Assembly (NCBI GenBank): GCA_003228095.2
Contig: QGNM01000005.1
Coordinates: forward strand, 1 to 61,203
Source of the DNA: Chloroflexota bacterium
GTDB lineage: Bacteria; Chloroflexota; Dehalococcoidia; Lucifugimonadales; UBA2962
Length of the DNA: 61,203 nucleotides
Direction of reading: 5' to 3'
Made by a program: the position numbers and the translations under genes. Shown in pieces: positions 8,971 to 18,019 of this stretch. Numbering within the stretch: position 1 is the stretch's first letter; every line of letters begins with the position of its first letter. The notes under the pieces are model-generated. The model saw only the letters and a list, made by a program, of their open reading frames with translations, did no database searches and was not told the origin of the DNA.

Positions 8971-9540
8971 ATGTCCCATGAGCATCAAAAAAAATTACCT
9001 AACATGGATTCAATCATAGAAAACATGGAAAAAGAGGTTTCTGATTTAACTGAGATAATTGATTCTGATCCTAATGATTCTAGTGCTTATTCAAGAAGAG
9101 GGTTGCTTTTAGGCCAATTGGTGAGGCCAAAGGACGCTATTGACGATTTTACTAAAGCAATAACTATAAACCCTGAAGACTCAAACATCTTTTATAATCG
9201 TGGAATGGCATATATTCATGTTAAACAACTTTCTTTAGCAATTGATGATTTCACCCAATCAGCTACTCTGGATCCTGCAAATGTAGATGCAATAAGCAAT
9301 GCTGCTATGGCGCATTATGAATCTCGACACTATGATGCGGCTATTAGAGAGTCCAATCGGGCAATAAGTATCGATAATAAACGGTCTTTGCCATATGCTG
9401 TCAGGGCATTATCCAGGGCTGCACTCGATGAAGAAGAATTATCATTAGAAGACCTTGCAACTGCAGTTAAATATGGTTTTGACGCACACACTTTGGGAAT
9501 GCTAATAAAGCAAGCTAGGCGTAAGAGAGGGGAAAACTGA
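8971..9540 (+). CDS. TPR-repeat protein
   Basis: 189 residues with about three to four tetratricopeptide repeats (DSSAYSRRGLLLGQLVRPKDAIDDFTKAI; DSNIFYNRGMAYIHV; NVDAISNAAMAHYE). These form a helical scaffold for protein-protein contacts. No signal peptide, so cytosolic. It begins 4 nt after the MFS stop and ends 1 nt before the SDR start, so the three genes are probably one transcript. The partner is unknown. Confidence 0.82.
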   Translation: MSHEHQKKLPNMDSIIENMEKEVSDLTEIIDSDPNDSSAYSRRGLLLGQLVRPKDAIDDFTKAITINPEDSNIFYNRGMAYIHVKQLSLAIDDFTQSATLDPANVDAISNAAMAHYESRHYDAAIRESNRAISIDNKRSLPYAVRALSRAALDEEELSLEDLATAVKYGFDAHTLGMLIKQARRKRGEN

Positions 9541-9541
9541 C

Positions 9542-10318
9542 TTGGTTAGCAGATTAAAAAATAAAGTATCTTTTATAACTGGTGGAGCCAATGGAAATCA
9601 TGGGCAACTGATGGGAATAGCAGGAGCTTATGCATGGCTTGCGAGTAACGAGGGTTCAGCTGTCGTTATTACAGACATAGATACTGAATCGGGAAAGCTT
9701 ACGGCAGATCAAATTAATAAATCAGGTGGAGATGCAGTTTTCATTAAATTAGATGTAACGGATGAAAAAAATTGGCAGGAATCCATAAATTTTGCGACCA
9801 GTCATTATGGAGGAATTGATATTCTGATTAATAGTGCTGGAATCCATACCCTGAAAAACATAGAAGAAACTAGCGGTGAAGAATGGGATAGGATGATGGC
9901 AATTCATGCTAAAGGCACTTTTTTGGGAACCAAATATGCAGTCCCGGAAATGCGAAAAAGGGGCGGTGGCTCAATAGTAAATATTTCATCAATGTGCGCT
10001 ATGTTTGGTAGTCCAACAAATACAGCTTATCATGCTGCCAAGGGAGCAATACGATCTTTTACTAAATCAGCAGCTATTCAATACGCTGAAGAAGGCATTA
10101 GAGTGAATTCAGTTCATCCAGGGTATACTGACACTCCATTTACTACCGCTCCGTTCTCTTTGCCAGGGGCTCTTGAAAGCAGGCTGTCTAAAATACCGCT
10201 TGGCCGACTTGCCAGTGCAGAAGAGATAGCCAATTCTGTACTATTCCTTGCCTCTGATGATGCATCTTACGTAACAGGTGCTGAGCTGGTTGTTGATGGT
10301 GGATTTCTCGCTCAGTAA
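9542..10318 (+). CDS. Short-chain dehydrogenase/reductase (SDR)
   Basis: 258 residues, classical SDR that oxidises or reduces alcohol/carbonyl groups with NAD(P). Seen: NSAG (NNAG-like), the active-site Ser in NISSM, YHAAKGA (YxxxK) and a C-terminal VDGGF. The glycine-rich loop is unusual: TGGANGNHGQLMGIAGA, with extra residues between TGGANG and the helix compared with TGxxxGIG. Start is TTG 9542, directly after the TPR gene. Substrate unknown. Confidence 0.88.
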   Translation: MVSRLKNKVSFITGGANGNHGQLMGIAGAYAWLASNEGSAVVITDIDTESGKLTADQINKSGGDAVFIKLDVTDEKNWQESINFATSHYGGIDILINSAGIHTLKNIEETSGEEWDRMMAIHAKGTFLGTKYAVPEMRKRGGGSIVNISSMCAMFGSPTNTAYHAAKGAIRSFTKSAAIQYAEEGIRVNSVHPGYTDTPFTTAPFSLPGALESRLSKIPLGRLASAEEIANSVLFLASDDASYVTGAELVVDGGFLAQ

Positions 10319-10333
10319 CACTAGTTATTTTTA

Positions 10334-12094
10334 CTACCTAGGTACTATTGGTAATATTACATGAGACGGATATTTATTATTGTGATAAACAATCTGTGTA
10401 GCTTTTATAAAGTCAGTTTCTTCCCCAATTGTACCTCCAGTATTTAAGTTGCGATCAAATCTTGGAAAATTAGAACTTGATATATCTATTCTAATTTTAT
10501 GACCCTTTTTAAATACGTTACTAGTTGATAATAAATCTATTGTGTATTCGTAAACTTCATTAGGTGTCAAAAGGTCAGCTTTTTTAGTTCCATTTCGATA
10601 TCTTGCGCGTATTATAGAGTCGGTTAGGTTTGTAGCCTTTTCATCATCGGGGTATACGTCAACTAGTTTAGCGGTGAAATCAGTATCCTTGCCTGAAGTG
10701 GATGCATATAATTTAACTATGATTGGGCCTGTTACCTCAACGTCTTTATCTAAAATAGGTGTAGAAAATACTAGGACATCATTTCTTAGTTCTACATCTG
10801 ATTGATCAAATGATCCAGCTCCTCCTAGTGAGTCATAACAGCACAGTCCTCCACCTTTTGTAGGCACAGGAAACTGAGGGTCATAAGTGAATGTATCTGT
10901 ATCAATATTATCTGATGGGTTTGTCGTAAGAAGCCCATCTCCATTCCTTGAATTGGCATTGCCATTACTGCTCATATAATAGTTTGTATTAACTGCTCTT
11001 AATAATGGCCATTCACTTTCTTCACGCCAGACGTTTTCGCCCATAACAAATATATTTATTGGTTTTTCATCAGATAAACCATTTTGAATACCTTTAAGAT
11101 GATGGTCAAAGAACTTTAATAGTATTCCATGCATATCAATAACGCCTGAATATGAGCGAATCCCAAAATATTCTTCTCCTACTGTAACTCCAGGAAATCC
11201 TGGCAACATGCCTGGATGAACCCAAGGTCCAATTAAAAGTTTTTGATTAGACCTTGCATTTGAGGTCTTTCCGTTTTCAGACATTCCAGTATAGTTTTTT
11301 ATTGTTCCACCCATAAATATGTCAAACCATCCACCTATGGAAAGTGCAGGCACATCAATATTATTATAATGTTCCTCGATCGCAATTGATTTCCAATAGT
11401 CGTCGTATTCTGGATGCTCTAGCCATCGGTAATAAAAATCGCCAATCCCTTTAAGGCCAGGCCAGTCTTTAAGCGAAAGATGAGAATATTCATCCATTAA
11501 GCGGTCTGCCATGTCTGTTAGTTCTTCAATTTTATCTGGAGGTGCTCCAAAATTATTAACTAGGTTTTCATAATTTGCTGACACCAAATGAATTAGAGAC
11601 CATGACAGATTGAAATCTAATTCAAATGCTCCACCTTGATACGTCCATCCTTCATGATAATTTGAAGCTGTAATTCCAGGAGTAATTGCTTTTAGAGCAG
11701 GAGGTTGACTCATCGCAGCAAGCCACTGAGTTGCCCCAACATATGATCCTCCAAACATGCCCACGTTCCCGTCACACCAGTCTTGGTTAGCAATCCACTC
11801 TATAGTGTCATACCCATCATTAATTTCATTTACAAATGGATGAAATTCTCCCTCTGACTCAAATCGGCCTCGACAATCTTGTACCATCACCACATATCCT
11901 GAAAGCGCAGCAGCAATGGAGTCGAGAGACATGCTTCTGGCAAAAGGAGATGTTCGGTTATATGGAGTTCTCTGTAATAATACTGGGTACTTACCGTTAC
12001 CTTCAGGTATAAATAAGTCAGAATATAAACTTACCCCATCTCGCATCTTAATCGGTATAGTTGATTCGAATCTGACTCCATCTTTAGTTGACAC
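10334..12094 (-). CDS. CocE/NonD-type alpha/beta hydrolase (X-Pro dipeptidyl-peptidase family)
   Basis: 586 residues with the two-part layout of CocE/glutaryl-7-ACA acylase/X-Pro dipeptidyl-peptidase proteins. The N-terminal alpha/beta hydrolase domain carries the nucleophile elbow MFGGSYVGATQW and the tract VVMVQDCRGRFES. The C-terminal galactose-binding-like beta domain starts near GAGSFDQSDVELR. The enzymes hydrolyse esters or amides. No clear signal peptide. It is downstream of the glutamine synthetase gene but separated by a strong hairpin, so probably its own unit. Confidence 0.88.
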   Translation of the reverse strand: MSTKDGVRFESTIPIKMRDGVSLYSDLFIPEGNGKYPVLLQRTPYNRTSPFARSMSLDSIAAALSGYVVMVQDCRGRFESEGEFHPFVNEINDGYDTIEWIANQDWCDGNVGMFGGSYVGATQWLAAMSQPPALKAITPGITASNYHEGWTYQGGAFELDFNLSWSLIHLVSANYENLVNNFGAPPDKIEELTDMADRLMDEYSHLSLKDWPGLKGIGDFYYRWLEHPEYDDYWKSIAIEEHYNNIDVPALSIGGWFDIFMGGTIKNYTGMSENGKTSNARSNQKLLIGPWVHPGMLPGFPGVTVGEEYFGIRSYSGVIDMHGILLKFFDHHLKGIQNGLSDEKPINIFVMGENVWREESEWPLLRAVNTNYYMSSNGNANSRNGDGLLTTNPSDNIDTDTFTYDPQFPVPTKGGGLCCYDSLGGAGSFDQSDVELRNDVLVFSTPILDKDVEVTGPIIVKLYASTSGKDTDFTAKLVDVYPDDEKATNLTDSIIRARYRNGTKKADLLTPNEVYEYTIDLLSTSNVFKKGHKIRIDISSSNFPRFDRNLNTGGTIGEETDFIKATQIVYHNNKYPSHVILPIVPR

Positions 12095-12155
12095 GATTTA
12101 AACTCCATATTCGAGATTGATTTTATTAACGGGAATGATAAATCTAATTTACTGA

Positions 12156-12202
12156 GTAAGTCAACTAGAAACGATGTACATCAACGTTTCTAGTTGACTT
12201 AC
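12156..12202. terminator. Perfect 18-bp hairpin between glutamine synthetase and CocE-type gene
   Basis: gtaagtcaactagaaacg (12156-12173), an 11-nt loop, then its exact complement (12185-12202). It lies just past the glutamine synthetase stop on the minus strand and before the next minus-strand gene. The position fits a terminator, but neither side has a clear T-run, so an RNA-processing or protein-binding site is also possible. Confidence 0.5.
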
Positions 12203-12259
12203 GATGGCTGTTTTATGTGAATTTCCGATCTTGATGAACTATATATATATGCTTAATGA

Positions 12260-13264
12260 CTAAGTTTGTATAGCTTCACACACAGTTTCAGTTATCAATC
12301 CAGTAACTAGATAAGGGTTGCAATTTGCATTTGGTCTTCTGTCTTCTAAGTAACCTTTTTGATCTTTGTCTACTTGCCAAGGTATTCTTATTGAGGCGCC
12401 CCGGTCAGAAACGCCGTATCTGAATTCTTTGTAAGAACAAGTTTCATGTTGTCCAGTTAGTCTTTCTTCTATTCGATCACCATAATTTACGATATGTAAA
12501 TCAACTTTAGCTCCTAACGCCTTTGCTCCTGCAATTATGGGGGCATAGGATTCTCTCATCTCTTTGGTAGAGAAATTTGTATGAGCTCCAGCCCCATTCC
12601 AATCGCCTTTGACGGGTTTAGGGTCTAAAGTAATAGTAATTCCATAATCTTCAGCGATTCTATATAACAGCCATCTAGCTACCCATAGTTGGTCAGATAC
12701 AGCTACTGGGTCTAAGGGTCCAACCTGGAATTCCCATTGAGCTGGCATAACTTCAGCATTTATCCCAGATATTTTTAGGCCAGCCTTTAAACATGCTTCT
12801 AGGTGATCTTCAACTATGTCTCTACCAAAAACCTCATTTGCCCCAACACCACAATAATAGCCTCCTTGTGGTGCTGGAAAACCATTTAACGGCCATCCTA
12901 GCGGGCGAGATCCATCAAAAAAAGTATATTCTTGTTCAATACCAAACCATGGCTCATGGATAGAGTATTTATTGAAAATATCAAGACACTTAGATCTCTG
13001 ATTGCTTGAATGAGGGCTCATATTGATGTTAAGCACTTCACAAAGCACAAGTATGTCACCTTCCGACCGCAGAGGGTCTGGGCATGTATATACTGGATTT
13101 AATACACAATCAGAGTCGCTGCCAACTGCTTGATTTGTGCTAGAGCCATCAAACCCCCAGACTGAAGGGGAATCATTCTTTTCAATCACCTTTGTTTTTG
13201 ATCTAATAAATTGTGTTGGTTCTGAACCATCGATCCAAATATATTCCGCTCTATAAGATGACAT
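12260..13264 (-). CDS. Glutamine synthetase, type II (GSII)
   Basis: 334 residues, short like eukaryote-type GSII rather than the ~450-470-residue GSI. It makes glutamine from glutamate, ammonia and ATP in the cytosol. Seen: N-terminal AEYIWIDG and WGFDGSSTNQA, the ATP/metal segments WFGIEQEYTFFD and NAEVMPAQWEFQVGP, GDWNGAGAHTNFST, and ASIRIPWQVD near the end. No adenylylation-loop tyrosine block of GSI is evident. The upstream neighbour is a gamma-glutamyltransferase, hinting at glutamate/glutamine recycling. Confidence 0.93.
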   Translation of the reverse strand: MSSYRAEYIWIDGSEPTQFIRSKTKVIEKNDSPSVWGFDGSSTNQAVGSDSDCVLNPVYTCPDPLRSEGDILVLCEVLNINMSPHSSNQRSKCLDIFNKYSIHEPWFGIEQEYTFFDGSRPLGWPLNGFPAPQGGYYCGVGANEVFGRDIVEDHLEACLKAGLKISGINAEVMPAQWEFQVGPLDPVAVSDQLWVARWLLYRIAEDYGITITLDPKPVKGDWNGAGAHTNFSTKEMRESYAPIIAGAKALGAKVDLHIVNYGDRIEERLTGQHETCSYKEFRYGVSDRGASIRIPWQVDKDQKGYLEDRRPNANCNPYLVTGLITETVCEAIQT

Positions 13265-13391
13265 TTTACCTTCTATATTGTGTTTCTATAAAGTTGCTAG
13301 ATACAAATTTCAGTCGTAATATTAAACATACCATTTATTACTAAGTGTAATCAATAATCATTTTATGGAAATGGTAATTTGTTCTTTAGTT

Positions 13392-14984
13392 TTACCATGC
13401 TACAGCCATACCGTCTGATCTTGGTTCACTTCCCCCTATCAACATTCCATTTTCTAAATTTGTTTCAATAATTTGACCGCTACCAAAAAATGATGGGTGA
13501 GGCTCAGCGAAAGAAATATTATGGCCTTTCGCCTTGAGGCCAGTAAGAATATTATTTTGAGCGATTGTTTCTATGAATGACTCATTGGTAATAGAAGTTC
13601 TGAATCTTGGAGCGTCTAAAGCTTTTTGTGGAGACAACTTAAAATCAATCATATTTACTAGCATTTGAAGATGTCCTTGAGCTTGTTGCATACCGCCCAT
13701 CACCCCATAAGTGAGCCAAAGCTGATTATCTATAGTGGCCATAGCTGGAATTATTGTATGAAAAGGTCGTTTATTTGGTTTAATCAAATTGGCATGATTA
13801 TCTGTTAAAGAAAACCCTTTCCCCCTGTTATGCAGTGCAATACTTGTTTCAGGGACGACGATTCCACTTCCAAAAGCCTCGAATAAACTATTAATTAATG
13901 AGCAAGCATTACCATCTTTGTCGACAACGCTGATATATACGGTGTCATTAATTAAGTTTTGATTGATTGAAACATCAACGTCCGCCACATTATCTGGAGT
14001 TATAAATGACCTTTTATAATCGGCATGTTCTTTGCTTAAGAGTGACTTTATTGGAATGTTACTGGTATCGGGGTCGGCAATATATGTTTCTCCGTCTATG
14101 AAAGCTAATCGCATGGCTTCGATCAAATGGTGATAGGTTTCTATGGATTGAAATCCCATTTTTGATATATCAAAACCTGATAATATATTTAGTGCTATAA
14201 GAGTGTTTAAGCCTTGTCCGTTGGGGGGGCATTCCCAACAAGTAACGCCCCTGTATTCAGTGCTAATCGGTTTTACCCAACTTGCTTCATGCTGAGCAAA
14301 ATCCTCTTTTGTTAACCATCCGCCGAGAGATTGAACATGAGCTGTAATTTTAGAAGCCAAGTCACCTTTGTAAAACGCATCCATTCCTCCTTCACCTATG
14401 GTTCTGAGGGTTTGGGCTAACTCGGGCATGGTGACGATTTCGCCTGGGTTTGGTGGTCGTCCATTAATTAGTAGATCACTTTTTAATCCAGTTTTCGATA
14501 TCCGAGCAGCGTTTGCTTTCCATTGTGCGGCAATAATCTCCGATACGGGATATCCATTTTCTGCGTATTCAATTGCTGGCTTTAAACATTCTTGCAAATC
14601 CATGTTCCCATAGCGATTTGTGAGTGAATGCCAACCACTTACAGTTCCAGGAACGGTGACTGAATACGGACTATCGCTAGGTATTTCAGAGAAATTTTGA
14701 TCACGAAGTTCTTGTATTGAAGTTGCACCTGCTGATCTTCCGCTCGCGTTGAGTGCTGTAATTTTTGCATGAGGTCCCATTTTTACTAACGCAAACAGGT
14801 CTCCCCCAACTCCTGTAGACATCGGCTCAACGACATTTAACGTTGCGGCTGCAGCGACAGCAGCATCAACAGCGTTACCTCCATTTATTAAAGTTCTTAA
14901 CCCTGCCATTGCCGCTAGTGGCTGTGTTGTTGCCACTATTCCGTTCCTTCCATGTACATTTGATCTTCTAGAAGTAAATTTCAA
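13392..14984 (-). CDS. Gamma-glutamyltransferase family protein (YwrD/oxamate-amidohydrolase-like)
   Basis: 530 residues, Ntn-hydrolase that self-cleaves and attacks gamma-glutamyl or related amides with the new N-terminal Thr. The predicted nucleophile is T348 in NDTVYISVVDKDGNACS. The N-terminal GGNAVDAAVAAAATLNVVEP and GVGGD blocks and the GSEPRSDGMAVAW tail are typical. The DTVYxxVVD form is more like the YwrD/oxamate-amidohydrolase branch than E. coli GGT. No signal peptide, so probably cytosolic. Start ATG 14984, 15 nt after the kinase-like gene. Confidence 0.88.
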   Translation of the reverse strand: MKFTSRRSNVHGRNGIVATTQPLAAMAGLRTLINGGNAVDAAVAAAATLNVVEPMSTGVGGDLFALVKMGPHAKITALNASGRSAGATSIQELRDQNFSEIPSDSPYSVTVPGTVSGWHSLTNRYGNMDLQECLKPAIEYAENGYPVSEIIAAQWKANAARISKTGLKSDLLINGRPPNPGEIVTMPELAQTLRTIGEGGMDAFYKGDLASKITAHVQSLGGWLTKEDFAQHEASWVKPISTEYRGVTCWECPPNGQGLNTLIALNILSGFDISKMGFQSIETYHHLIEAMRLAFIDGETYIADPDTSNIPIKSLLSKEHADYKRSFITPDNVADVDVSINQNLINDTVYISVVDKDGNACSLINSLFEAFGSGIVVPETSIALHNRGKGFSLTDNHANLIKPNKRPFHTIIPAMATIDNQLWLTYGVMGGMQQAQGHLQMLVNMIDFKLSPQKALDAPRFRTSITNESFIETIAQNNILTGLKAKGHNISFAEPHPSFFGSGQIIETNLENGMLIGGSEPRSDGMAVAW

Positions 14985-14999
14985 TAGTCACCTCATTCT

Positions 15000-15971
15000 T
15001 TAAGTTATAAATTTTTCTGATAGGGCAGCTTGTTCAAGAGTCTTGTTGATTGAAACTACGGTTGGACCTAACTTCTTAAGAGTTATTGAAGCAGACTGAT
15101 CTTTTTTTAAGACCCATGTTCTTTCTCCATCCACTGCAATCGAGCACGGCTTTAAATCAACAATTAGCTTTTCATCAAAATTAATTTCTGACCAACTACT
15201 TACTTTAACTTTAGAAATTACTCCTGGAGTAATAGGGGCTGAAACAATGTGTTTACCCCCTCCTAGCTTTACATAAATTCCTGATTTGGTACGAATTGGA
15301 ATCCTGGAAGCAATTGATGCCAAGCCAATACTTGATGGATAGAAACCAGACACAAATATCTCATCGATTGATTCTGCATCCCAAACTGCCCTGGCTCCTA
15401 TATAAGCTTGCTTAGATATGGCAGCGTCAATTAAAGCTACTCCGACAATATTGCCATCGATCTCAATTTCAATAACGGGTTTTTGAGTCGTTGTGGTTTT
15501 TAGGTCAACTGATTTGGTTGCAATTAATCCCGCAGCCAAACCTGCAGTAGTCCCCTCAACCAATACTGGAAAAACGTTATTAGTGCCTGTGGAAACAGGA
15601 ACAATAGGTGTGCTTGATGAATGTTCAGCTATACATCGGTTTGTTCCGTCCCCACCAAGACTAACGATACAGCCAACTCCTGATTCAACCATCATCTTTG
15701 TTGCTAAAGCTGTATCTTGATCGATACCAAAACTAGGCATATCTAATATTTCAACATGAATTGTACTAGGTGATTTGTTGACAGCTGCTTTGATTAAACC
15801 TATTGTGTCTGGCATTGCTAACACGTTGTCTACACCTGCATCGGTCAAACCAGTTAGTATTCTAGAGACAATATTTAATTTCTCTTCGTCTGTAGTGAAG
15901 CGACCGTAAGATACGATACGTCTAATATCTTTGCCAGCGTTGGGATTTACTATTAAGCCAACAGTATTCAT
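15000..15971 (-). CDS. ATP-NAD kinase-fold protein, AcoX-like
   Basis: 323 residues. The kinase signature GGDGT (VSLGGDGTNRCIAEH) and an N-terminal NPNAGKD tract place it in the NAD-kinase/diacylglycerol-kinase fold. The STGTNNVFPV motif matches the AcoX branch found near acetoin genes, whose true substrate is unsettled. It lies 5 nt from the PLP enzyme and 15 nt from GGT, so one operon. Regulation and substrate unknown. Confidence 0.82.
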   Translation of the reverse strand: MNTVGLIVNPNAGKDIRRIVSYGRFTTDEEKLNIVSRILTGLTDAGVDNVLAMPDTIGLIKAAVNKSPSTIHVEILDMPSFGIDQDTALATKMMVESGVGCIVSLGGDGTNRCIAEHSSSTPIVPVSTGTNNVFPVLVEGTTAGLAAGLIATKSVDLKTTTTQKPVIEIEIDGNIVGVALIDAAISKQAYIGARAVWDAESIDEIFVSGFYPSSIGLASIASRIPIRTKSGIYVKLGGGKHIVSAPITPGVISKVKVSSWSEINFDEKLIVDLKPCSIAVDGERTWVLKKDQSASITLKKLGPTVVSINKTLEQAALSEKFIT

Positions 15972-15976
15972 TTAAA

Positions 15977-16948
15977 TTAATTTATTAACAGAGTCTCGGA
16001 TTTTGCCAACAGGTCTAATAACGAACTTTTTAGATGAGAGCCAGTTATTATTGCGGCAATTTTTTTCCCGGCTATTAAATTTTGATTTTTGACACACCCT
16101 GCAATGGTTATAGCTGCTGACGGTTCGGTCATGATTTGATCATATTCCATTAGTGTTTTCACTGCGGGAAGCAACATCGATTCAGGAATAACCCATATAT
16201 CATCTATTAAATGAGAGATTTCCTCGGAGATCTCCATTATAGGTATTCTTACATCAAGTCCATCTGCTTCTGTGTTTGTAGATTCATTAATGTCGAATTT
16301 TTGTCCAGTTATAGCTTTTTGCATGACTGGGGCTCCACTTGATACAAGTCCAATAATCTTTGTCGTGGGCTTTATTTCCTTGAACAAAGATGAGATTCCT
16401 TTAATTAGCGATCCATTTCCTATGGGTACCAAGACTATGTCCCAGTCAATATTTGTATTTAATAATTCATCAGCGATCGTTGCTGCCCCATATGACATCT
16501 CAGCGACAACGCCATCTTCCCAGAAGTTAGCCTGGTCTTTCATTGCAGTTTTTTTGCCGTGCTCTTTCGCCTCATCAAAGTCTTTTCCATGACAGATTAC
16601 GCTAGCTCCTGTGTCTAATATGCAGCGAATTTTAGAAGGGTTTGCGTTTTTAGATACAAAAACGGTCACATCTACTCCGAACCTTCGTCCCGCTTCTGCA
16701 ATTGCAAGGCCGTAATTGCCAGCTGATGCAACATATACTGGGGTATTTCTAAGTATATGTTTGTTGGAAGACATTGCAGTCAAGCCGCCGCGTAATTTAA
16801 ATGAACCAACTGGAGAACAATCTTCACGCTTTAACCATATTTCTGAATTAAGTCTATGACCGATGCGCGAAGGTAGAAGCGGTGTAGGAAGCCAAGTTTC
16901 ATTCTTTAAAATAGAATATGTGTGTTTTAGTTGTTCAGAAGGGTTCAT
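15977..16948 (-). CDS. PLP-dependent threonine/serine dehydratase-like enzyme
   Basis: 323 residues of PLP fold type II. The Schiff-base Lys is K51 in SPVGSFKLRGG; a phosphate-binding turn is at IGNGS and substrate contacts at ASAGNYGLA. Family members deaminate threonine or serine to 2-oxoacids, or act as racemases. It lacks a C-terminal ACT regulatory domain, so a catabolic rather than biosynthetic enzyme is likely. Second gene of the HEAT/PLP/AcoX/GGT cluster. Confidence 0.86.
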   Translation of the reverse strand: MNPSEQLKHTYSILKNETWLPTPLLPSRIGHRLNSEIWLKREDCSPVGSFKLRGGLTAMSSNKHILRNTPVYVASAGNYGLAIAEAGRRFGVDVTVFVSKNANPSKIRCILDTGASVICHGKDFDEAKEHGKKTAMKDQANFWEDGVVAEMSYGAATIADELLNTNIDWDIVLVPIGNGSLIKGISSLFKEIKPTTKIIGLVSSGAPVMQKAITGQKFDINESTNTEADGLDVRIPIMEISEEISHLIDDIWVIPESMLLPAVKTLMEYDQIMTEPSAAITIAGCVKNQNLIAGKKIAAIITGSHLKSSLLDLLAKSETLLIN

Positions 16949-16974
16949 TTTTAATTTTGTTGAATTATATTGTA

Positions 16975-17892
16975 TTATTCTCTAAGACTTAAACCTAACG
17001 GATCTTGTTCAAAATCAATATTAGCTAGAGCGTTTATTGCAGTATCTCTTATGTTGTCATCATCATCTTCCGTCCAGGTTAAAATTTCACGTTTTGCTAA
17101 TTCACCTCCGATATGTCCTAGAGTTGTTAATGCTGATGTTTGTATTTGTGTATCAGGGTCTTTGGTGAATGGAATTATTTGTGTCACATTAGATTCATCA
17201 CACAAGAAACCAGCTGCATTCAAAGCTTCGAACCTAATTGCAGTATGCTCATCAGTTAAATCATTAAGAATTATGTCTATCCACTTTTGATGTGCGTTTC
17301 GCCCCATTGCAAAAATTGCACTTTGCCTTAAAAAAGGATTTTTATGACGATGAAACTTATTCAAAGCATCATCAACCGCTTGCCCTGAAAAATAGCCTAG
17401 AGATTCAAGAGCTCTCCCAAGAACCTTGTCATTTTCTTTGACATTCTCAATAGTTTGGATAAGGGCTTCAAACACTTTTATTGAATCCCTATTAATCAAT
17501 TTTCCATTTTGAGACATTTGTGCAAAGGAGCTCAGCGATAGTGCAGCAGCAGACTTTACATCTGGGTCAGGATCATTCAGTAATATATCTATTATAGGTT
17601 GTAAAAAACTTCTATCTTGTATTTCCCACAAGCCCTCGAGAGCTATTTTCCTTATATTAGGATCTATGTCTGATAAGCCTAGTTTACAGACAGGAGTGAA
17701 ATCGAGCTGTACATCATTTTCAGCAAGTTCAGTTAAGCGTGTTAAAATTTTGGCTTTAATTCCGCTTTCAAGAGTAAGCCAAGCATCTGAAAAGTTATCA
17801 AGCTCCTTTCCTGACACTCCAGATAGCTCCAAGAGAGTAGATGTTTTTATAGTTTCTGGTTCAGCTGTCAGTTCGCTTAAATAATCTTTCAA
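16975..17892 (-). CDS. HEAT-repeat protein
   Basis: 305 residues made of HEAT/PBS-lyase-type helical repeats (DPNIRKIALEGLWEI; DPDVKSAAALSLSSFA; NPFLRQSAIFAMGRNA; DTQIQTSALTTLGHIG; DDNIRDTAINALANID). A protein-binding scaffold or lyase-associated repeat; no enzyme motif. TTG start at 17892. First gene of a four-gene minus-strand cluster (26 nt to the PLP enzyme), though the functional link is not clear. Confidence 0.82.
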   Translation of the reverse strand: MKDYLSELTAEPETIKTSTLLELSGVSGKELDNFSDAWLTLESGIKAKILTRLTELAENDVQLDFTPVCKLGLSDIDPNIRKIALEGLWEIQDRSFLQPIIDILLNDPDPDVKSAAALSLSSFAQMSQNGKLINRDSIKVFEALIQTIENVKENDKVLGRALESLGYFSGQAVDDALNKFHRHKNPFLRQSAIFAMGRNAHQKWIDIILNDLTDEHTAIRFEALNAAGFLCDESNVTQIIPFTKDPDTQIQTSALTTLGHIGGELAKREILTWTEDDDDNIRDTAINALANIDFEQDPLGLSLRE

Positions 17893-17960
17893 TATGTCGA
17901 GATCCCTGTTAAAAAGAAGTAAGTAGATTCTATTTTAAATGAATTTACTTAAATGCATTG

Positions 17961-17983
17961 TAACTTAAATGAAATTTAAGTTA
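17961..17983. repeat. Perfect 10-bp inverted repeat in divergent promoter region
   Basis: taacttaaat, a gaa spacer, then atttaagtta. It sits between the divergent HEAT-repeat and endonuclease III genes, about 37 nt before the latter. Possible operator; only the symmetry supports it. Confidence 0.35.
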
Positions 17984-18019
17984 ATCAAATCAAATTCCTG
18001 AGGTAAAATTCAACTTTAA

